Shown piece after piece: positions 14,626 through 18,961 of a stretch of 26,993 nt of DNA (position 1 is its first letter; each line of letters opens with the position of its first letter). Below the pieces are notes generated by a model, which searched no databases, was not told the origin of the DNA, and saw only the letters and a list, made by a program, of their open reading frames with translations. This stretch comes from a virus. Position numbers and translations under genes: made by a program. Location of the stretch: the IMG/VR virus record IMGVR_UViG_3300011013_000067, positions 1-26,993 of that record. One strand, written 5' to 3'.

Positions 14626-14700
14626 GGCGAGATAGCATAATGATAATGCGGCCCATGTAAAAATGGGAAAATCGAGGTTTAAATCCTTGTCCTGCCACCA
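14626..14700 (+). tRNA. Irregular tRNA, non-standard anticodon loop
   Basis: Abuts the initiator tRNA. Acceptor GGCGAGA/TCCTGCC has one A-C mismatch; D-stem GCAT/ATGC; T-arm CGAGG/CCTTG with TTTAAAT loop; CCA encoded. The anticodon arm folds as CCCAT/ATGGG with a 6-nt loop, or CCCA/TGGG with an 8-nt loop (TGTAAAAA). With T33 before it the triplet would be AAA, but identity is uncertain. Confidence 0.6.
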
Positions 14701-14775
14701 AGCGACGAAGCCGAGCGGTGAGGCAGTCCTCTCATAAGGGACCAGTTGTGGGTTCGATTCCCACCGTCGTTACCA
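14701..14775 (+). tRNA. tRNA with CAT anticodon (elongator Met or Ile2)
   Basis: Acceptor AGCGACG/CGTCGTT pairs throughout with one G-U. Anticodon arm GTCCT-CTCATAA-GGGAC; T-arm GTGGG/CCCAC. Position 1 pairs with 72, unlike the initiator two genes upstream. CAT may decode AUG, or AUA if C34 becomes lysidine; the separate tRNA-Ile(TAT) makes Met more likely. Confidence 0.85.
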
Positions 14776-14803
14776 AATAAAATCCCACCAATTAAGAAAG
14801 ACG

Positions 14804-14812
14804 TGGTATAAT
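14804..14812 (+). promoter_or_regulatory. Extended -10 promoter of leader unit 1
   Basis: TGGTATAAT with TATAAT at 14807-14812. Predicted start about 14819, three bases before an ATG. The same TATAAT-9 nt-ATG layout recurs at 17402 and 18830. Confidence 0.65.
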
Positions 14813-14821
14813 ACAATCACT

Positions 14822-14890
14822 ATGAAAACGACACTCCAAAATTTCAATTCCTTTAGATGTTTCTCAACATCGTATAGTAATTTATCGTAA
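14822..14890 (+). CDS. Leader peptide 1 (putative, 22 aa)
   Basis: ATG lies 9 nt after TATAAT and has no SD, so translation would be nearly leaderless. Of 21 codons after Met, 16 encode Asn (3), Phe (3), Ser (5), Leu (2), Tyr, Arg or Cys, exactly the amino acids of the downstream tRNA block. They include AGA for tRNA-Arg(TCT), TTA for the TAA tRNA, TCA for tRNA-Ser(TGA), AGT for tRNA-Ser(GCT), TGT for Cys and TAT for Tyr. The start resembles leader 2 at DNA level. No homology is claimed. It is proposed as a regulatory peptide; chance composition or a non-coding RNA 5' end are alternatives. Confidence 0.45.
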   Translation: MKTTLQNFNSFRCFSTSYSNLS

Positions 14891-14975
14891 TTACTAAATA
14901 GTCGTTTTTCCAATTCCATAATCAATATAATCAATAGCGGAAACCGACTAAAGTTTTGAATGTCGTTTTTTTATT
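14822..14975 (+). promoter_or_regulatory. Structured leader RNA with attenuator-like pairings
   Basis: Four segments can pair in exclusive ways. Segment 1 AAAACGAC (14825-14832, codons 2-4 of the leader frame) matches segment 2 GTCGTTTT (14901-14908). Segment 2 TAGTCG (14899-14904) matches segment 3 CGACTA (14944-14949). Segment 3 CGAC (14944-14947) matches segment 4 GTCG (14961-14964), followed by T7. Segment 1 can also pair with segment 4 over nine bases (14825-14833 with 14960-14968). Two local hairpins lie between: GATGTT/AACATC (14856-14871) and TAGTAATT/AATTACTA (14875-14896). This is the logic of amino-acid operon attenuators. The 3:4 stem is short (4 bp). tRNA-Asn starts at 14978. Confidence 0.5.
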
Positions 14976-14977
14976 TA

Positions 14978-15053
14978 TTGTGGTGTAGCTCAGTAGGTAG
15001 AGCGCCTGGCCGTTAACCAGGATGCCGCGGGTTCGATCCCTGCCACCACAGCC
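14978..15053 (+). tRNA. tRNA-Asn (GTT), with C33
   Basis: Acceptor TGTGGTG/CACCACA, D-stem GCTC/GAGC, anticodon arm CCTGG-CCGTTAA-CCAGG, CCA encoded. Position 33 is C rather than the near-universal T; all helices are otherwise sound. Confidence 0.9.
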
Positions 15054-15055
15054 AG

Positions 15056-15134
15056 TGGGTCTGTAGTACTAAATAGGCTAAAACTCTCCGCTGTTAACGG
15101 AGGAGATGTAGGTTCGAGTCCTACCGGGCCCGCC
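15056..15134 (+). tRNA. tRNA-Asn (GTT), second copy
   Basis: Acceptor GGGTCTG/CGGGCCC with two T-G pairs; anticodon arm CTCCG-CTGTTAA-CGGAG with normal T33; T-arm GTAGG/CCTAC; CCA encoded. The D region is enlarged and poorly paired (79 nt overall). Not a recent duplicate of the first tRNA-Asn. Confidence 0.85.
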
Positions 15135-15136
15135 AA

Positions 15137-15211
15137 AGTGAACGTAGCTCAGGGGTAGAGCTCCTGTCTGAAACGCAGGGAGTCGCTGGTTCAAATCCAG
15201 CCGTTCGCACC
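15137..15211 (+). tRNA. tRNA-Phe (GAA)
   Basis: Acceptor GTGAACG/CGTTCGC, D-stem GCTC/GAGC, anticodon arm CCTGT-CTGAAAC-GCAGG, T-loop TTCAAAT, CCA encoded. Ends two bases before the RNase P RNA. Confidence 0.95.
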
Positions 15212-15213
15212 AA

Positions 15214-15505
15214 TGAGAAGGCCGAAACCACTACTGGTAGTTGCAAGACACTGGAGGAAGGTCGGGACATCACAGAGTACCCTAGCGGATAACGTCCGCG
15301 CACCGTGAGGTGACGACTAGTGGAACAGAGACGAGCCAGTTAAGTCTGGATGAAACGGCTAAACTCTAGGGGATGCAACACCAAATAGACCAATGCTTGA
15401 CCGTTACTCGCGGGATGTTGGAGGGTTGGTGGCAGTGAGGCGGAAGGTAACGACCGTCCCAGATAGATTGTGGTTCACGACAGAATCCCGCCTACTGGTT
15501 TTCTC
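15214..15505 (+). ncRNA. rnpB: RNase P RNA (type A, compact), phage-encoded
   Basis: About 292 nt, against about 377 in E. coli. P1: GAGAAGGCCG (15214-15223) pairs with TGGTTTTCTC (15496-15505). P2: AACCAC (15225-15230) pairs with GTGGTT near 15470. Conserved core is clear: GGAGGAAGGTCGGGAC (P4 5' strand), P8 GCGGA-TAACG-TCCGC with the same loop as E. coli, P9 CACC-GTGA-GGTG with a GNRA loop, GTGGAACAGAGAC (P10/P11 region), CTAAACTC, ACCAAATAG, and CACGACAGAATCCCG (P4 3' strand). P12 is reduced to CCAG/CTGG, and P13-P14 appear absent. It would process tRNA 5' ends with host protein C5. It lies between tRNA-Phe and tRNA-Ser in one transcription block. Confidence 0.92.
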
Positions 15506-15517
15506 TATCTTAACAAT

Positions 15518-15602
15518 GGAAGGTATGCTAGCGGCCTAGCACCCGGTTTTGAACACCGGTACAGTGTAACAGCTGGGGGATCGACACCTCTACCTTCCGC
15601 CA
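15518..15602 (+). tRNA. tRNA-Ser (TGA)
   Basis: Acceptor GGAAGGT/ACCTTCC, anticodon arm CCGGT-TTTGAAC-ACCGG, long class II variable arm, G73 and CCA. T54 is replaced by A (loop ATCGACA). Confidence 0.9.
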
Positions 15603-15604
15603 AT

Positions 15605-15689
15605 GGATCGGTCGCATAGCGGCGATTGCACCTGACTGTAAATCAGGCGGTTAATACCCTCGTAGGTTCGAGTCCTACCCGGTCCACCA
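15605..15689 (+). tRNA. tRNA-Tyr (GTA)
   Basis: Acceptor GGATCGG/CCGGTCC, anticodon arm CCTGA-CTGTAAA-TCAGG, class II variable arm as expected for bacterial Tyr, T-arm GTAGG/CCTAC, A73, CCA. Confidence 0.95.
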
Positions 15690-15766
15690 GGTCCCTTAGC
15701 CCAATTGGTAGAGGCATTCGGTTTAAACCCGATACAGTGTGAGTTCGAATCTCACAGGGACTACCA
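15690..15766 (+). tRNA. tRNA with TAA anticodon (Leu), short variable loop
   Basis: Acceptor GGTCCCT/AGGGACT, anticodon loop TTTAAAC giving TAA (reads UUA), T-arm GTGAG/CTCAC, CCA. The variable loop is only 5 nt (ACAGT), while bacterial tRNA-Leu is class II. It abuts the neighbouring tRNAs with no spacer. Resembles the CAA tRNA at 17075. Confidence 0.8.
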
Positions 15767-15841
15767 GCAGGCGTGGCAGAATGGATATGCAGCGGTCTTC
15801 TAAGCCGTACCACGTGGGTTCGAATCCTACCGCCTGTGCCA
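15767..15841 (+). tRNA. tRNA-Arg (TCT)
   Basis: Acceptor GCAGGCG/CGCCTGT, anticodon arm GCGGT-CTTCTAA-GCCGT, T-arm GTGGG/CCTAC, G73, CCA. Reads AGA/AGG, codons frequent in this AT-rich phage. Confidence 0.95.
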
Positions 15842-15936
15842 GGAAGAGTAAGTCAAGAGCATCTGGGTACTGACTGCTGTTTGCTAAACAGTTAGGTGTA
15901 ACAGCCGTGCAGGTTCGAATCCTGTCTCTTCCGCCA
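15842..15936 (+). tRNA. tRNA-Ser (GCT), enlarged D-loop
   Basis: Acceptor GGAAGAG/CTCTTCC, anticodon arm GCTGT-TTGCTAA-ACAGT, class II variable arm, G73 and CCA. The D-loop between AGTC and GACT is about 17 nt, roughly double the usual, making the gene 95 nt. Confidence 0.85.
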
Positions 15937-15937
15937 A

Positions 15938-15994
15938 GGGCGTGTATTCGGAAAAATTCTAGATAAGTGGGTTCGACTCCCGCCACGTCCACCA
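15938..15994 (+). tRNA. 57-nt mini-tRNA (acceptor plus T-arm) with G3-U70
   Basis: Perfect acceptor GGGCGTG/CACGTCC with G3-U70, T-arm GTGGG-TTCGACT-CCCGC, A73 and CCA, plus T8-A9. Only 22 nt join acceptor and T-arm, so there is no room for both D- and anticodon arms. G3-U70 with A73 is the alanine identity known to suffice for AlaRS charging of minihelices. It may be a charged minihelix, or a deleted tRNA-Ala. Confidence 0.65.
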
Positions 15995-15995
15995 A

Positions 15996-16070
15996 GGCTC
16001 AATAGTCGAGTGATAAGACGCTCAGTTGCAACCTGAGAGATCGTGAGTTTGATTCTCACTTGAGCCTCCA
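15996..16070 (+). tRNA. tRNA-Cys (GCA)
   Basis: Acceptor GGCTCAA/TTGAGCC, anticodon arm CTCAG-TTGCAAC-CTGAG, T-arm GTGAG/CTCAC with TTTGATT loop, T73 (U73 is a Cys identity base), CCA. Confidence 0.95.
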
Positions 16071-16076
16071 CTAACT

Positions 16077-16085
16077 TGGTATAAT
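16077..16085 (+). promoter_or_regulatory. Extended -10 promoter
   Basis: TGGTATAAT with TATAAT at 16080-16085. Predicted start about 16092, next to the ATG at 16093. Confidence 0.6.
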
Positions 16086-16092
16086 TCCCCTT

Positions 16093-16386
16093 ATGACAGC
16101 ATTAATGCCATGTTTTATATGTAAAACAGTACGAATCTACGGGCAATATGGATGTGCAAGAAAGACTAGTATGAAAATAACTAATGAAGAAAAATCCGTA
16201 TTAAATAAAATAGGTGAAGCCCATAAAGCTTTTATGGATTTAGAACAACAACATCCGGATGATATAAGAGATTTTGTAAATGGTGTACATATCATGCAAG
16301 GGCTTTTAATGCAAAGAGTTGCACGCAGGGCAGATCCTGAATCCTTTCCATCTTATAAAACACAAGTGTACAAAGAGAACTTATGA
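16093..16386 (+). CDS. Small helical protein, possible Acb2-like
   Basis: 97 aa from a leaderless-type ATG 7 nt after TATAAT; the core (71 aa) could instead start at ATG 16171, which has only a weak AAGAAAG before it. Core: NEEKSVLNKIGEAHKAFMDLEQQ helix, then DIRDFVNGVHIMQGLLMQRVARRADPESFP. The helix pair followed by a Q-x(5)-R-x-A-R-P/ADPE-F ending is reminiscent of the Acb2/Vs.4 hairpin family of phage cyclic-nucleotide sponges that block CBASS. That is from memory of the pattern, not a database hit. The N-terminal extension has three Cys. TGA overlaps the next ATG (ATGA). Confidence 0.5.
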   Translation: MTALMPCFICKTVRIYGQYGCARKTSMKITNEEKSVLNKIGEAHKAFMDLEQQHPDDIRDFVNGVHIMQGLLMQRVARRADPESFPSYKTQVYKENL

Positions 16387-17084
16387 AAATTAATATAATT
16401 GGTGATATAGCTGGACGGTACGATGAACTAATGCTTCTATTAGATAAGATGCCTGAAGCTGATTTAATTCTTTCTGTTGGAGATCTTGTCGATAGAGGTT
16501 CACAATCTAAAGAGGTCATTCAGTGGTTTATGGATACAGAGAATGCAGATGCCGTATATGGTAATCATGAAGATTTATTCGTGAATGGTATCATCCATAG
16601 AGATACATTTAATTGGATCCAGAATGGCGGTGGTGCAACACTAAGATCATATATTGAATTAGGCCCTGGCGAGGAAATTGAGGATAAAACGATTAATGAT
16701 GTACATGTTCCTCAAGAGCACATGCAGTGGTTGCAGACGCGTCCAATGTATTTTCAAACAGATAACCTGTTTGTTAGTCACGCACCTGTAATAAGCCTTA
16801 AGAGTATTCCTGCAGATCCATTAAGTAGAAATGAACTCTTTATTTGGAATCGCTATGAGCCCAGAAAACCACAGGATAAATACATGATTTATGGCCACAA
16901 TGGTCAATTCAAAAGACACAAGTGGGGCGACGGAACAGAGTTTGCAATGTGTCTTGATAATTCACATTCAGGCAGATTGACTGGTGCTCACTGGGATGGA
17001 GATAAAGTTACAGAGATTTTCTCTGTTGATTTTCCAGATAGAGATGATCACCCAGGTTATTATCACAATATCATAGCTGAGTAG
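16383..17084 (+). CDS. PPP-family metallophosphatase
   Basis: 233 aa. Calcineurin-like motifs in order: IIGDIAGRYDEL (D8), SVGDLVDRGS (31-40), YGNHEDLF (59-66), FVSHAP, and MIYGHNGQ. This is the layout of lambda phosphatase/ApaH-type enzymes that cleave phosphoserine/threonine or dinucleoside polyphosphates. The usual GDxHG motif reads GDIAG, so the first His ligand is Ala; activity may be altered, or this is a subfamily trait. Start overlaps the previous stop. The TAG stop (17082-17084) is also T8-A9-G10 of the tRNA that follows. Confidence 0.75.
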   Translation: MKINIIGDIAGRYDELMLLLDKMPEADLILSVGDLVDRGSQSKEVIQWFMDTENADAVYGNHEDLFVNGIIHRDTFNWIQNGGGATLRSYIELGPGEEIEDKTINDVHVPQEHMQWLQTRPMYFQTDNLFVSHAPVISLKSIPADPLSRNELFIWNRYEPRKPQDKYMIYGHNGQFKRHKWGDGTEFAMCLDNSHSGRLTGAHWDGDKVTEIFSVDFPDRDDHPGYYHNIIAE

Positions 17085-17151
17085 CCCAATTGGAAGAGGC
17101 AGCAGGTTCAAACCCTGTTCAGTGCGGGTTCGACTCCCGCCTCAGTTACCA
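17075..17151 (+). tRNA. tRNA with CAA anticodon (Leu), short variable loop
   Basis: Acceptor AGCTGAG/CTCAGTT, anticodon arm GCAGG-TTCAAAC-CCTGT, T-arm GCGGG/CCCGC, A73, CCA. Five-base variable loop as in the TAA tRNA at 15690. Its first 10 bases overlap the phosphatase gene, and its final A begins the SD (AGGAG) of the next gene. Confidence 0.85.
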
Positions 17152-17160
17152 GGAGACTAT

Positions 17161-17391
17161 GTGGCGATTATTAAAGAGTTACATGCTGAGCGCAAGGCAT
17201 TAATTAAAGCAGTAAAGTGGGGAGCAATATGGGACAAAAAGAAAGTTGATGATATAGACCACAAGATAAAAACCATCAGGGGGTTCCTACTTACCATGTG
17301 TCGTCTGAAATTCCATGAAGATTATCCTTATAAAAACCAGATAGAAACCGAAGAATTTCTAAAAAATATTATGGAAACCATTGTTAAATGA
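17161..17391 (+). CDS. Small hypothetical protein
   Basis: 76 aa. GTG 17161 chosen: AGGAG (17151-17155) lies 5 nt upstream; the longer frame would be translated tRNA sequence. Charged, helical (ELHAERKALIKAVKWG, KKKVDDIDHKIKTIRG). No family recognised. It ends at the promoter of leader unit 2. Confidence 0.55.
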   Translation: MAIIKELHAERKALIKAVKWGAIWDKKKVDDIDHKIKTIRGFLLTMCRLKFHEDYPYKNQIETEEFLKNIMETIVK

Positions 17392-17398
17392 TTTTTTA

Positions 17399-17407
17399 TG
17401 GTATAAT
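17399..17407 (+). promoter_or_regulatory. Extended -10 promoter of leader unit 2
   Basis: TGGTATAAT with TATAAT at 17402-17407; TTGTTA at 17381 could be a weak -35. Predicted start about 17414, three bases before ATG 17417. Confidence 0.65.
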
Positions 17408-17416
17408 CATTTTACT

Positions 17417-17476
17417 ATGATAAAAACACTTCAAAAACAGATTCTTTCAGAACCTAAGGCTTGCTTTAAACAGTAA
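17417..17476 (+). CDS. Leader peptide 2 (putative, 19 aa, Lys-rich)
   Basis: ATG 9 nt after TATAAT, no SD. Four of 18 codons after Met are Lys (AAA, AAA, AAG, AAA) and one is Glu (GAA); the downstream tRNAs are Lys(TTT), Lys(CTT), Glu(CTC) and Glu(TTC). GAA (17450-17452), AAG (17456-17458) and AAA (17468-17470) sit at, in and just after the 5' arm of the terminator, where a stalled ribosome would stop the hairpin forming. The 5' end of the frame resembles leader 1 in DNA. Confidence 0.45.
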   Translation: MIKTLQKQILSEPKACFKQ

Positions 17477-17490
17477 GCCTTAGGCCTTTT
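17453..17490 (+). terminator. Terminator hairpin overlapping leader 2
   Basis: CCTAAGGCTT (17453-17462) pairs perfectly with AAGCCTTAGG (17475-17484), 12-nt loop, then CCTTTT. The 5' arm and loop are codons 13-18 of the leader frame and the 3' arm begins at its stop codon. Translation through the frame would therefore compete with termination before tRNA-Lys. Confidence 0.8.
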
Positions 17491-17526
17491 AATTCCCTTT
17501 ACAATTCAATTAATATTCCCAATCAT

Positions 17527-17603
17527 GGGTAGGTAGCACATGCTGGTAGTGTGACGGTCTTTTAAACCGTAGAGCGCGGGTTCGATTCCCGTCCTACTCT
17601 CCA
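17527..17603 (+). tRNA. tRNA-Lys (TTT)
   Basis: Acceptor GGGTAGG/CCTACTC, anticodon arm ACGGT-CTTTTAA-ACCGT, T-loop TTCGATT, CCA encoded. First tRNA after the unit 2 terminator. Discriminator is T rather than the common A. Confidence 0.95.
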
Positions 17604-17605
17604 TA

Positions 17606-17637
17606 GAGGTTGCATGTTACCTCGTTAAAAACATGCA
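17606..17637 (+). other. H-type pseudoknot between tRNA-Lys genes
   Basis: GAGGT (17606-17610) pairs with ACCTC (17619-17623); the loop sequence TGCATGT (17611-17617) pairs with ACATGCA (17631-17637), leaving an A-rich GTTAAAA linker. The two stems are compatible only as an H-type pseudoknot. It lies 3 nt after tRNA-Lys(TTT) and 4 nt before tRNA-Lys(CTT). Confidence 0.5.
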
Positions 17638-17640
17638 CAT

Positions 17641-17717
17641 GGGAAGGTAGCATATGCGGGTAATGCGACTGGCTCTTAACCAGTAGTGCGGGGGTTCGAG
17701 TCCCCTCCTTCTCTCCA
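17641..17717 (+). tRNA. tRNA-Lys (CTT)
   Basis: Acceptor GGGAAGG/CCTTCTC, anticodon arm ACTGG-CTCTTAA-CCAGT, T73, CCA. Similar to the TTT gene, so probably a duplicate that changed its wobble base. Confidence 0.95.
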
Positions 17718-17792
17718 ACGGTAGTCGTCTAACGGCTAGGACGCCAGCCTCTCAAGCTGGTAATCAGGGTTCGATTCCCTGCTACCGTACCA
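17718..17792 (+). tRNA. tRNA-Glu (CTC)
   Basis: Acceptor ACGGTAG/CTACCGT, anticodon arm CCAGC-CTCTCAA-GCTGG, A73, CCA. No spacer on either side. Confidence 0.95.
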
Positions 17793-17867
17793 GCTCTATT
17801 CGTCTATTGGTTAGGATCTCAAGCTTTCAACTTGAAGAAACGGGTTCGATTCCCGTATAGAGTACCA
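17793..17867 (+). tRNA. tRNA-Glu (TTC)
   Basis: Acceptor GCTCTAT/ATAGAGT with G1-T72, anticodon arm TCAAG-CTTTCAA-CTTGA, A73, CCA. Directly abuts tRNA-Glu(CTC). Confidence 0.95.
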
Positions 17868-17891
17868 ATCATAAAATAAATTTATTTTTTG

Positions 17892-17897
17892 TATAAT
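17892..17897 (+). promoter_or_regulatory. Promoter -10 before 5'-3' exonuclease
   Basis: TATAAT after a T-rich run. Unlike the leader units it is followed by a normal ~19-nt leader with SD GGGAGATAAG. Confidence 0.55.
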
Positions 17898-17922
17898 AGA
17901 TATCAAATCATTGGGAGATAAG

Positions 17923-18819
17923 ATGAAAAAAGTATTTATTATAGACTTCATGAATATAGCATTCCGCAATTACCATGCATTTGAAAAAATGAAACTGCAA
18001 ACAAAATCAGGTATTCCAACAGGAACACTATTCGGGTATGCATCGTTCTTAGTAAACCTAATTAAGAATGAGAACCCAGACTACATTGCGGTAGCAATGG
18101 AATCAGATGAGTCTTTTAGAAAAGATATCCTACCATCATATAAAGAGAATAGGTCTGGTAAACCCTCTGACTTCGAAGCAGAACTAGGAAATGTTGTAGG
18201 TATGTTTCGTACACTCGGTATTCCTTTATTTAAATTTAGAGGAATGGAGGCTGATGATGTTATCGGGATCTTAACAAAGAAGTTCCGAACTGATCCTAAT
18301 AATGAAATCTTTATAGTTTCTGGTGATAAAGATTTTATGCAGCTCATTGATGATAAAACTAAAATGTACATGCCTAAATCAAGGGGTTTATACACAATCA
18401 TTGGTAAGGATGCAGTTCATGAAAAGTTTGGGTGTCACCCTGAACAGGTAATCGATATCCTTGCATTGATGGGTGATAAGGTTGATTGCATTCCGGGTGT
18501 ACACGGGATCGGTGCAAAGGGTGCAGCTAAACTAATTGCTGAATTTGGATCAATCGAAAAGATGTATGAAGATCCTGTAGCCCTAATGAAATCTACAACT
18601 AAATCTCAGTTCACCAAATTAATGGATGGGGAAGATGATGCATTCATGTCATATAAACTGGCTACGATCGTCACAGATGTCAATATCGATCTCAATCTAG
18701 AAGATATGGCATTCAACCCATCTTCTATCGAAGACCCTATTTTCCTGAATTTCTGCGATACATTCGAACTCACCTCAATAAAAAACAAAATCTTTGTCAA
18801 TTTAAATGGCATTGATTGA
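17923..18819 (+). CDS. 5'-3' exonuclease / flap endonuclease
   Basis: 298 aa. ATG 17923 chosen for its GGGAG SD; the TTG at 17911 precedes that SD. Pol I 5'-nuclease type: KVFIIDFMNIAFR (D8), ESFRKDILPSYKENR (arch entry), GMEADDVIGIL (acidic pair), FIVSGDKDFMQLI, MGDKVDCIPGVHGIGAKGAAKLI (helix-3-turn-helix). It matches the T4 RNase H/T5 D15 family, which removes RNA primers and flaps during replication. It stands alone between tRNA blocks. Confidence 0.88.
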   Translation: MKKVFIIDFMNIAFRNYHAFEKMKLQTKSGIPTGTLFGYASFLVNLIKNENPDYIAVAMESDESFRKDILPSYKENRSGKPSDFEAELGNVVGMFRTLGIPLFKFRGMEADDVIGILTKKFRTDPNNEIFIVSGDKDFMQLIDDKTKMYMPKSRGLYTIIGKDAVHEKFGCHPEQVIDILALMGDKVDCIPGVHGIGAKGAAKLIAEFGSIEKMYEDPVALMKSTTKSQFTKLMDGEDDAFMSYKLATIVTDVNIDLNLEDMAFNPSSIEDPIFLNFCDTFELTSIKNKIFVNLNGID

Positions 18820-18826
18820 GATTTTG

Positions 18827-18835
18827 TGGTATAAT
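18827..18835 (+). promoter_or_regulatory. Extended -10 promoter of leader unit 3
   Basis: TGGTATAAT with TATAAT at 18830-18835, 9 nt before ATG 18845. It overlaps nothing; exonuclease stop is at 18819. Confidence 0.65.
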
Positions 18836-18844
18836 CGACTTGTT

Positions 18845-18961
18845 ATGAAAAATGTATTCACACAACTTAATATTCTCCAAGATACGCATCAACGCGTAGA
18901 TCTAGCTGTCCGTGGTATTGATGGTCTTCCGGCCATAACTATATCCGCGTACTGGCGCTAA
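18845..18961 (+). CDS. Leader peptide 3 (putative, 38 aa)
   Basis: Same TATAAT-9 nt-ATG layout, no SD. Of 37 codons after Met, 31 encode the twelve amino acids of tRNAs downstream to 21697 (Ala, Gln, Gly, Leu, Pro, Ile, Val, Arg, Thr, Trp, Asp, His), and all twelve occur. Synonym choice fits: Arg is CGC/CGT (tRNA ACG), never AGA; Leu is CTN including CTA (tRNA TAG); Ile is ATT and ATA (tRNAs GAT and TAT); Trp and His are present once. It ends ISAYWR. It could also be an ordinary small protein. Confidence 0.45.
   Translation: MKNVFTQLNILQDTHQRVDLAVRGIDGLPAITISAYWR

Noticed and set aside
15121-15995. Minus-strand open frames through the tRNA array (also around 20287-20795 and 21218-21466)
   Set aside because: They are reverse translations of tRNA genes; repeats such as GFEPT and GVEPT come from the complement of the conserved TTCGAATC T-loop, a known source of false proteins.
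17606-17637. preQ1 riboswitch
   Set aside because: Only the pseudoknot outline is similar; conserved preQ1-I positions are not met and no queuosine gene follows.
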